Below are positions 1 through 6,411 of a stretch of 64,000 nucleotides of DNA, piece by piece; the stretch's first letter is position 1; every line of letters begins with the position of its first letter. Position numbers and translations under genes: made by a program. Source of the DNA: Alphaproteobacteria bacterium. Its GTDB lineage: Bacteria > Pseudomonadota > Alphaproteobacteria > Rhodobacterales > Rhodobacteraceae. The notes beneath the pieces are model-generated. The model was not told where the DNA came from. It searched no databases and saw only the letters and a list, made by a program, of their open reading frames with translations. The stretch spans positions 1 through 64,000 of the forward strand of contig JAUIIR010000007.1 of the NCBI GenBank assembly GCA_030431485.1. The letters are read 5' to 3'.

Positions 1-1108
1 GCCCGACCTTGGGCATCATGTTTGGCATCATCGGGCGCAGACCTGCCCACGGGATCGCATGTTCGGTACTGACACCGGGGAAGAACCGTTCGCACCATTT
101 GACCAGCGGCCGGATGCGATCATCGCGAATGTCGAGGTTGTAGCCGTTGAATTCCGCCGTCCCCGCGATGCGGAATCGGTCCTTGCCCAGACGGCTGGTG
201 ACCACCTTGGCCTCGTCATCGAGCAGGCTGATCCAGGGTGCCGCTCGCTGACTGTCCTCGTCATCCAGACGGACGGTGATCGAATAGCCTTTGACCGGAT
301 AGACATTAACCCGGTCCCCGAGTTGCGCACCGATCCGTCGGCTTTCGACACCGGCGCAAACGACAATCGCGTCAAACGCTTCGGTCTGGCTTTCGTTGTT
401 CCGGCTCCAGGTGATGCGGACGCCGTTGTCATCAACATCGATGGCATCGACATCGGTGCCGAACCGCAGGACCGCGCCTCCGGCTTCGATGGATTTGGCG
501 AGACCCGTGGTGTAGCGGTGAATATCCCCGGTGAAATCGCTTTCGGTGTAGTAACCGCCATAGAAGTCGCCGCTCAGTGCGGGTTCGATCTGGCGAACCT
601 CGTCTGGTGCCACCGCGCGACGGTCCAATCCACCCTCTGCGAGCAGCTTGTTCACCTCGGTCGCATGGTCGAACTCGGCCTTGTTGGTATAGATGTGCAG
701 GATGCCACGGTTTTCGCAGTCGAAGTCGAACCCGTGCCGTTCCGCCTTTTCCCGCAAGAGCCCCCGCGCGGCGATGGCCATGCGTGTAGTCTCAATAGTG
801 TTCGCCCGGTATTGCGGGATCGACGCCACGAATTCGGCCATCCAACTGTATTTGTGCCAGCTTGGCTTCGGGTTGACGAGCAAGGGCGCGCCGCGCGTCA
901 TCATCCACTTCATGCCTTTGAACACGGTGGACCAGCGGTTCCAAGTTTCGGCATTCGAGGCGGACAACTGCCCGCCATTGGCGAAGGACGTCTGCATCGC
1001 GGCATAGCGGTTGCGGTCGAACAGCGTTACGTCATAGCCCCGGTCCATGAGGCTGGATGCGGTTGTCACGCCGGTGATCCCGGCGCCGATTACGGCAAGT
1101 CTGGTCAT
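1..1108 (-). CDS. dadA: D-amino acid dehydrogenase, FAD-dependent (3' end cut by window)
   Basis: This is the first 369 residues of a DadA-type flavoprotein; the family is usually about 415-435 residues, so the C-terminus lies outside the window. DadA enzymes oxidise D-amino acids to 2-oxo acids and pass electrons to the respiratory chain at the inner membrane. The N-terminus begins MTRLAVIGAGITG, giving a Rossmann GxGxxG motif at residues 8-13, and FANGGQLSAS near residue 45 matches the DadA signature. The ATG has a good ribosome site (GGGAGG) 5-6 bases upstream. The leader holds a glycine riboswitch, so glycine probably controls expression; glycine itself, or a related amine, may be the physiological substrate. 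A glycine oxidase-like activity cannot be excluded. Confidence 0.88.
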   Translation of the reverse strand, partial: MTRLAVIGAGITGVTTASSLMDRGYDVTLFDRNRYAAMQTSFANGGQLSASNAETWNRWSTVFKGMKWMMTRGAPLLVNPKPSWHKYSWMAEFVASIPQYRANTIETTRMAIAARGLLREKAERHGFDFDCENRGILHIYTNKAEFDHATEVNKLLAEGGLDRRAVAPDEVRQIEPALSGDFYGGYYTESDFTGDIHRYTTGLAKSIEAGGAVLRFGTDVDAIDVDDNGVRITWSRNNESQTEAFDAIVVCAGVESRRIGAQLGDRVNVYPVKGYSITVRLDDEDSQRAAPWISLLDDEAKVVTSRLGKDRFRIAGTAEFNGYNLDIRDDRIRPLVKWCERFFPGVSTEHAIPWAGLRPMMPNMMPKVG

Positions 1109-1117
1109 GGTATCCTC

Positions 1118-1191
1118 CCGCGACCCAAGGTTTCGTCCTGCCGGATGACAGGTCCAATCCCCTCTGTCGCGGGTCGCGAACAGGGTCGCGG
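1118..1191 (-). promoter_or_regulatory. Putative expression platform of the glycine riboswitch
   Basis: Between the aptamer and dadA the minus-strand RNA contains CCGCGACCC (positions 1191-1183), a second near copy TCGCGACCC (1179-1171), and the exact complement GGGTCGCGG (1126-1118) directly adjoining the GGGAGG ribosome site. Pairing of an upstream copy with the downstream element would hide the ribosome site, and the two upstream copies offer alternatives. This is a structural inference; the sign of the control (on or off with glycine) cannot be decided by eye. Confidence 0.5.
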
Positions 1192-1210
1192 CGCGCTTCA
1201 GACGCCCGTG

Positions 1211-1291
1211 CCGGTCACAGTCCTTTTGCCTGAGAGGTTCCGGGGGGTTGCTCCTTCGGCGCCGATGCGATCGGCCTCTCCTGTGTCAGCT
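1211..1291 (-). ncRNA. Glycine riboswitch, single aptamer (gcvT type)
   Basis: On the minus strand this stretch carries the conserved glycine aptamer core in order: GGAGAGGC, then GCGCCGAAGGAGCAA, then CTCTCAGGCAAAAGGAC. The outer helix P1 is closed by CACAG at the 5' side and CTGTG at the 3' side, which are exact complements. Only one complete aptamer is visible; the 100 bases between it and the dadA start lack a second core. This is a well-known glycine-binding RNA element; its position places dadA under glycine control. Confidence 0.9.
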
Positions 1292-1341
1292 TGGTAGGCG
1301 ATATCAGGTAAGTCAGATTATATTCTCGCGTCAAGACTGTT

Positions 1342-1824
1342 TTACAATGATGCTTTATCGGCTTCCTGGGTAAGAGCCTGATTATACTCTTCTGACGTGA
1401 CCCAATGGCCAAGACGTTCGAGGATCTCGTTCAAGGCCTTCAGCTCCTGCGCTGACAGCGGATCGGTCAGAATGACCTCCAGCCGGTCGGACAGACGCCG
1501 CGCCACCTGCCGCACCTCTTTGCCCTTCTCGGTCGTGGACAGCAGGAACACCCGCGCATCTTCGGTTGAGTTTTCGCGGGTGATCAGCCCTGACCCGATG
1601 AGGTTCTGAAGGATTCGCGAGGTCAAACTCCGCTCAAAACCAGTTATTTTCGCGATTTCCGCAAAGGTGGTGCCCGGTGTGTCGTCGATCAGACGCAGCA
1701 CGCGCAGGTCGCGGATGTGGCATCCAGTCTCTTTAAAGAAGATCGCGTCATTGGCGGTGATCGCCTGCTGGGCCACGATGTTCAGCTTGTAGGTCAACCG
1801 CTCGTTCTTGAAGGGTTTGTCCAT
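1342..1824 (-). CDS. MarR family transcriptional regulator
   Basis: A 160-residue protein with the size and pattern of a MarR dimer: an N-terminal helical segment, then a winged helix at about residues 50-105 (TFAEIAKITGFERSLTSRIL as the recognition region, ENSTEDARVFLLSTTEKG as the wing) and a C-terminal dimerisation helix. MarR proteins repress nearby genes and release DNA on binding small, often aromatic or acidic ligands. It is divergent from the M20 amidohydrolase and TRAP genes and lies upstream of the riboswitch and dadA on the same strand. A 6-5-6 inverted repeat sits 28 bases before its start codon and is the obvious operator candidate. The ligand is unknown; it may be the TRAP substrate. 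Confidence 0.85.
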   Translation of the reverse strand: MDKPFKNERLTYKLNIVAQQAITANDAIFFKETGCHIRDLRVLRLIDDTPGTTFAEIAKITGFERSLTSRILQNLIGSGLITRENSTEDARVFLLSTTEKGKEVRQVARRLSDRLEVILTDPLSAQELKALNEILERLGHWVTSEEYNQALTQEADKASL

Positions 1825-1851
1825 CTGCGCCTCGTCAATTCACGTCTGGTC

Positions 1852-1868
1852 GATACCGAAAAGGTATC
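1852..1868. promoter_or_regulatory. Inverted repeat, candidate MarR operator
   Basis: GATACC, spacer GAAAA, GGTATC is a perfect 6-5-6 dyad in the 153-base region between the divergent marR and amidohydrolase genes. Its size suits a MarR dimer and its place would allow control of both directions. The assignment to this regulator is inferred from position only. Confidence 0.5.
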
Positions 1869-1977
1869 ACCTGTTACCCAAAACTTCACACAAAACAGTC
1901 TTAACAAACAACTATTCCGAGGTACAAGTATCAACATCAGATAATCTCATCTTACAACTAAATTAGGCGACTCATGG

Positions 1978-3168
1978 ATGTTTACCAACTGGTACAATTC
2001 GCAGCAGGCGACCTCTTATGACTGGTTGCACACTCTGCATCGTCACCCGGAAACCGGCTTCGAGGAAATTCGCACCGCCGCCTTTGTCGCAGAGCGCCTG
2101 ACCGAGTTCGGCTATGACGTCAGCACAGGCATTGGTGGCACCGGCGTGGTTGGCACGCTTTATGGCATCAAGGCGTCGCGAAACGCACCGGGCCGCATCG
2201 TTGCCTTTCGGGCCGAGCTGGATGCGCTGCCGATGCAAGAGGCGGCCAAGCTGGATTATGCCTCTACAGACCCTGCGCGGTTTCACGGCTGCGGGCATGA
2301 CGGGCATATGGTCACCGCGCTGACCGCTGCCGCGTATCTGGCGGAGCACCGCGAGTTCGACGGAACGGTCCGGTTCATCTTTCAGCCAGCAGAAGAGCTG
2401 CTGACCGGCGCCCGTGCCATGATCGCCGATGGCCTCTTTGACCGCTTCCCCTGCGACGAGATTTACGCCCTGCACAATTCCCCTGACCTGCCCGCTGGTC
2501 AGGTGGGCGTGCCGACCACCGCCGCTCTGTCGTCGGCAGACAATATCGACATCACCATCCGCGCCAACGGGGCGCACGGCTCCATGCCGCATACGGGTCA
2601 AGACGCCATTACGGCCGCCGCGCATCTGATCACATCGGTGCAACAAGCCGCGACACGGTTGGTCGATGCCCGCGCCGCCGGAGTGATCTCCTTCGGCCTC
2701 CTGCACGGCGGAACGGCACGAAACATCCTGCCTGACACCGTACGGATCGAGGGCACAATGCGTACAACTGCGGAGACGGTGCGCAATCGTCTGGCAGACC
2801 TGCTGCAAGAAGCGGTGCGCGCCACGGAACTGCTGTTCGGCGTCCTGATCGAGATTGACATCGAAACCGTCACCCCTGTCACCGTCAACAGCCCGTCCTG
2901 TGTTGCCGCCGCAGTATCTGCCGCAGCACGCGTGGTTGGTGCAGACCGCGTGACCGAGAACGCCCGTAGTCTGATGGCGTCCGAGGATTTCGCGGAACTC
3001 TCGGCCCGCGTGCCGGGCGCCTATTTCTTTATCGGGCAGGCCGGCCCTGCCCCGCACCATCCCAATTTCGTCTTCGACACGGACATCATTCCCGTCGGAG
3101 CCGCCATCTTTGCCGATCTGGCGAAGCACCGCACGAGCGTTTCGCTCAACTCTCACCACCTGACCTGA
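1978..3168 (+). CDS. M20D-type amidohydrolase (hippurate/N-acyl-amino acid hydrolase family)
   Basis: A 396-residue cytoplasmic metallohydrolase of the M20 family. The metal-binding segment GCGHDGHM is at about residues 105-112, HRHPETGFEE near residue 21 is the typical N-terminal signature, and PAEE (about residue 137) and HNSPDLPAG follow in the expected order. Such enzymes cut the amide bond of N-acyl amino acids such as hippurate, N-acetyl amino acids or auxin conjugates. It is the first gene of a unit with dctP, dctQ and dctM (28-base gap to dctP), so the transporter probably imports its substrate or a relative. The start is the ATG at 1978; a nearby ATG at 1974 is out of frame. Substrate not deducible. 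Confidence 0.88.
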   Translation: MFTNWYNSQQATSYDWLHTLHRHPETGFEEIRTAAFVAERLTEFGYDVSTGIGGTGVVGTLYGIKASRNAPGRIVAFRAELDALPMQEAAKLDYASTDPARFHGCGHDGHMVTALTAAAYLAEHREFDGTVRFIFQPAEELLTGARAMIADGLFDRFPCDEIYALHNSPDLPAGQVGVPTTAALSSADNIDITIRANGAHGSMPHTGQDAITAAAHLITSVQQAATRLVDARAAGVISFGLLHGGTARNILPDTVRIEGTMRTTAETVRNRLADLLQEAVRATELLFGVLIEIDIETVTPVTVNSPSCVAAAVSAAARVVGADRVTENARSLMASEDFAELSARVPGAYFFIGQAGPAPHHPNFVFDTDIIPVGAAIFADLAKHRTSVSLNSHHLT

Positions 3169-3196
3169 CACAGACATCATCCAAGGGAGGATACCC

Positions 3197-4255
3197 ATGT
3201 CGTTCTGTTCCACCACCCTGCTGAAAGGCGCCGTTGCCGCCAGCGCCCTTATTGCCGCCTCGGCCCAACTTGCCAGCGCCGAAATGCTGACACTGTCGTC
3301 TTGGGTGCCGCCAACCCATTTCGTGCACACCGATTTCCTTGTGCCCTTCACCGAAAAGGTCGCGGAAGTGACCGAAGGTCGTGTGACCGTGACGATCCTT
3401 CCGGCGCCTCTAGCCAGCCCGCCCCAGCACTGGGAACTGGCGCGCAATGGCGTGGCCGACATCACATGGGGCAACTTCACCTATGAGCCCGAGCGGTTTG
3501 TGTCGCTTTGGTTTGCCGAATTCCCGAATGCGGGCACGAACGCCGAGGCGCAAAGCCGCGCGCTGTGGCAGACGTTCGACACCTATCTGGCCGACAATGC
3601 CGCGTTTGACGGTGTGAAAATGCTGGGCGTCGGCATGTTCGGCGGTGGCCAGTTGCACCACGGAACCAAGGCAGTGACCACGCCCGAGGACATGGCGAAC
3701 ACCAAATTCCGCATGGGTGGCCCGATCCAGGAAAAGCTATTGACCGCGCTGGGTGCGGTTCCGGTCGCCGCTCCGGCCACCAAAGCGTACGAAATGCTGG
3801 AAAGCGGCGTCATCGACGGGTCGCTGCACACGATGGAATCGGTGGTGAACTTCCGTCTCGAAGACAGCCTGAAGCATCACACGATCTTCCCGAACGGCTT
3901 TTACGACGCGACCTTCTTCGTGGTTATGAACGGCGCCAAGTGGAACGGCCTGAGAGCCAAGGACAAGGCCGCGATCGAAAGCATCAGCGGTGAGACCCTG
4001 TCAGCCGCATGGGGCCGCAACTTTGACGCACAGAACCCGGCTGCCGTCGAGAAACTGAGCGCCGCAGGGCACGAGATCGTCGAAGCCTCGCCCGAACTGA
4101 TCGCTACCGTCGATGTCATCTATGGCGAGATGGTGGGCGACTGGATCGACGCAGCCAAGGCGGCGGGTGTCGAAGATCCACAGGCGATGCTGGATTTCTA
4201 CGGCTCAACCTATCAGGCGCTCACTGCGGAATCTGCAGCGCCCGTTTCTCAGTAA
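3197..4255 (+). CDS. TRAP transporter substrate-binding protein, DctP family
   Basis: A 352-residue periplasmic binding protein. Residues 1-29 form a Sec signal peptide (LLKGAVAASALIAASAQLASA) and the mature protein shows the DctP fold, including the FRMGGPIQEKLLTALGAVPV region around residue 172 that normally carries the carboxylate-binding arginine. It captures a small organic acid and passes it to the DctQM membrane pair encoded next. An AGGGAGG ribosome site precedes the ATG. A strong hairpin follows the stop codon, as expected where a binding protein is made in excess over its permeases. The link to the upstream amidohydrolase suggests an N-acyl amino acid or similar carboxylate as ligand. 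Confidence 0.92.
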   Translation: MSFCSTTLLKGAVAASALIAASAQLASAEMLTLSSWVPPTHFVHTDFLVPFTEKVAEVTEGRVTVTILPAPLASPPQHWELARNGVADITWGNFTYEPERFVSLWFAEFPNAGTNAEAQSRALWQTFDTYLADNAAFDGVKMLGVGMFGGGQLHHGTKAVTTPEDMANTKFRMGGPIQEKLLTALGAVPVAAPATKAYEMLESGVIDGSLHTMESVVNFRLEDSLKHHTIFPNGFYDATFFVVMNGAKWNGLRAKDKAAIESISGETLSAAWGRNFDAQNPAAVEKLSAAGHEIVEASPELIATVDVIYGEMVGDWIDAAKAAGVEDPQAMLDFYGSTYQALTAESAAPVSQ

Positions 4256-4264
4256 GCAACATCG

Positions 4265-4287
4265 CGGGGGCCGCATACCGGCCCCCG
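4265..4287 (+). terminator. Intercistronic hairpin after dctP
   Basis: CGGGGGCC, loop GCATACC, GGCCCCCG forms a perfect 8-bp GC-rich stem 10 bases after the dctP stop and before the dctQ ribosome site. A short T-rich tail (TTTCTTT) follows. It probably acts as a partial terminator or as a 3' stabiliser of the dctP message. Confidence 0.7.
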
Positions 4288-4310
4288 ATTTCTTTGGGAG
4301 GAGATCCGTC

Positions 4311-4811
4311 ATGCTGCCTTTGGCATGGAAAATCCGCCGTGGCGTCGAAACGGTGATGGCACTGTTTCTACTAGCCATGGTGGCGCTGACATTTGCCGAC
4401 GTGATCGGACGGCGATTGATCGGCAAACCGATCTACGGCGCGAATGACATCACCGAACATCTGATGGCGCTTGTAGTCTTTGCCGGTCTGCCATTGGTGA
4501 CCGCTGCCGGCGCACATCTGACAATCGACCTTCTGGACAAACTGGTGAGCCAATCATGGATGGCTTGGTGGCGGGGTCTGGTCGCCCTTCTGGTGACGAT
4601 CGTTCTGGCTGTGATCGCTTGGCTCTTCGTCAAACATGGGCTGAACGCCTCGCGGATCTCCGAAGTGAGCCAGGCGCTCCGCGTACCGCGCGCGCCGCTA
4701 TATTTCTTCATGGCGCTCAGCTGCGCCCTGTCAGCTCTCGCAGCCCTTATCGTCGCAGTCACCAGGCCGATGATCGACCCCGAGGACACCCACGAGGAGG
4801 AAGCGCTATGA
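4311..4811 (+). CDS. TRAP transporter small permease, DctQ family
   Basis: A 166-residue membrane protein with four predicted helices (around residues 12-32, 50-68, 87-107 and 129-150), the standard DctQ architecture. FADVIGRRLIGKPIYGANDITEHLM is the usual conserved loop after helix 1 (split here: FADVIGRR then GANDITE). It forms the inner-membrane complex with DctM. The ATG at 4311 is chosen because TTGGGAGGAGATCC lies just upstream and the hydrophobic first helix starts immediately after; a longer in-frame extension would run back into dctP and the hairpin. Its stop overlaps the dctM start by ATGA, indicating translational coupling. Confidence 0.92.
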   Translation: MLPLAWKIRRGVETVMALFLLAMVALTFADVIGRRLIGKPIYGANDITEHLMALVVFAGLPLVTAAGAHLTIDLLDKLVSQSWMAWWRGLVALLVTIVLAVIAWLFVKHGLNASRISEVSQALRVPRAPLYFFMALSCALSALAALIVAVTRPMIDPEDTHEEEAL

Positions 4812-6100
4812 TCGTCGGAGCCATTGCCATGATTGCGGCCATTCTATTGGCCTTTCTGCGCGTCCCTTTGGCATTTTCGCTGCTGGCAGTGTCCGTCGCC
4901 GGGATCGGGTTTGCCATCAACTGGAACATCGCGTTCCAGCTTTTGCCGCTGACGATCTCGGACGCCGTGCTGTCTTATGATCTGGCGGTCGTGCCAATGT
5001 TTATCCTGATGGGCAACGTCATTTCAAAAACCGGTATCGCGCATGATCTCTTCCGCGCTGCCTATGCCTTTGTGGGACATGTTCGGGGTGGGCTGTCGCT
5101 GTCGACCATGGTCGCTTGTTCCGGCTTTTCAGCGGTCTGCGGATCAAGCTATGCAACGGCCGCGACCATGGCCAAGGTCGCCTATCCGAGCATGAAGAAA
5201 TACAACTACTCGGACGAGTTGGCGTCCGGAACCATCGCGGCGGGTGGTACATTGGGTATCCTGATCCCACCGTCGATCATCATGGTGGTCTATGGCATCC
5301 TGACCCAGACCAATATTGGCGATCTGTTCATCGCAGGTGTTGTTCCCGGATTGATCGGACTTGCGCTGTACATGCTGGCGATCCGGGTCGTTGCCGCCCG
5401 CAATCCCGAACACGCGCCGCAGGGCGAAACGACCGAGTGGTCGGAGCGGATAAAGGCGCTATCCGGTATCTGGCCGTTTGTCCTACTATTCGGGCTGATC
5501 ATCGGCGGGCTTTATGCCAAGCTGTTCACTCCGACCGAAGCGGCAGGCATGGGCGCAGGACTCGCCATTCTGATCGCGACGTTTCATGGCCGCCTGACGT
5601 GGAAGGTTCTGCGGGCCGTGATCATCGACACGGCCTACACCTCGGTCTCGCTTTATGCGGTGCTGTTCGGGGCGCTGATGCTGTCGAAGCTGCTCACTCT
5701 GTCGGGTCTGGCGGCGGGCGTTCTGGCACTGGTTCAATCGACCGGACTCGAGGGCTACGCCCTGATCTTCGCAATCATGCTGGTGTTTCTGGTGCTGGGA
5801 TGCGTCATGGATTCCATGGCGATCATCCTGATCTTCGTGCCACTCTTTGCACCCATCGTCGTGTCTCAAGGCTTTGATCTGGTCTGGTTCGGCATCATCG
5901 TGATCGTGGTGACCGAAATCGCGTTGGTGACACCACCAGTGGGCATGAACGTATTTGTCCTCAAGGCTGTGCTGCCGGATGTTCCAGTGGTCCGCATTTT
6001 CAAAGGGTTAGTGCCCTTCATCGCCGTTGACGTTGTTCGTTTGGCGCTGTTGGTCGCGTTCCCGGCGATCACGCTTTGGCTAGGAACAACGGTGGGATAG
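4808..6100 (+). CDS. TRAP transporter large permease, DctM family
   Basis: A 430-residue polytopic membrane protein with about 12 hydrophobic segments. It is the ion-coupled transport subunit of a TRAP system. Family motifs are seen: the SGSSYATAATMAKVAYPSM-like stretch around residues 112-132, IPPSIIMVVYG near residue 160, and the C-terminal TPPVGMNVFVL around residue 377. The ATG at 4808 overlaps the TGA of dctQ. No other gene follows on this strand for 300 bases, so this closes the amidohydrolase-dctPQM unit. Confidence 0.93.
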   Translation: MIVGAIAMIAAILLAFLRVPLAFSLLAVSVAGIGFAINWNIAFQLLPLTISDAVLSYDLAVVPMFILMGNVISKTGIAHDLFRAAYAFVGHVRGGLSLSTMVACSGFSAVCGSSYATAATMAKVAYPSMKKYNYSDELASGTIAAGGTLGILIPPSIIMVVYGILTQTNIGDLFIAGVVPGLIGLALYMLAIRVVAARNPEHAPQGETTEWSERIKALSGIWPFVLLFGLIIGGLYAKLFTPTEAAGMGAGLAILIATFHGRLTWKVLRAVIIDTAYTSVSLYAVLFGALMLSKLLTLSGLAAGVLALVQSTGLEGYALIFAIMLVFLVLGCVMDSMAIILIFVPLFAPIVVSQGFDLVWFGIIVIVVTEIALVTPPVGMNVFVLKAVLPDVPVVRIFKGLVPFIAVDVVRLALLVAFPAITLWLGTTVG

Positions 6101-6411
6101 GTATCGGCTTCAGAAGCACATTGAGAAAGCATTGTAGCGTGCCAGGCCAGCGAGCTTCATGATCCGCACTTCGCCAATGATTTCGATGTAGAAACACCAT
6201 AAATGATCGCCAATAGCTGCTCACTTCACGGCAGTGGGGATCATTCAAACGCCCTACTCTCTAGGCAGATTTGGCGGAACCCGTTAGGTCCGCTAGGTAG
6301 CTCTGGGCTGAATGTCGAAACGCTTTGGAACAGGTGCCGGGAGACGCCCGCGAACCTCAAGCGACATCCCGTGTTCAAGTTCGGCAATGCATGTACCCAA
6401 GCATTACGACG
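6101..6411. other. Gene-free stretch after dctM
   Basis: This 311-base gap separates two convergent genes. I see no convincing terminator with a T-tract and no open frame with family resemblance. One minus-strand frame of about 40 codons (6111-6230) reads smoothly but is bounded by a stop upstream and has no start or ribosome site, so it is not called. Confidence 0.4.

Noticed and set aside
59-1297. Long plus-strand frame opposite dadA and the riboswitch
   Set aside because: It is the antisense of a clear DadA frame and runs through the riboswitch; its composition is not protein-like.
1290-1341. Sigma-70 promoter TTGACG/TATAAT before the glycine riboswitch
   Set aside because: Both boxes are present on the minus strand but only 6 bases apart; a better -35 at proper spacing was not convincing.
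1972-3480. 502-codon minus-strand frame opposite the M20 and dctP genes
   Set aside because: It mirrors two well-supported genes and resembles no family.
6111-6230. Possible gene relic between dctM and the dehydrogenase
   Set aside because: A short smooth frame exists but is bounded by a stop, lacks a start and cannot be matched to a family by eye.
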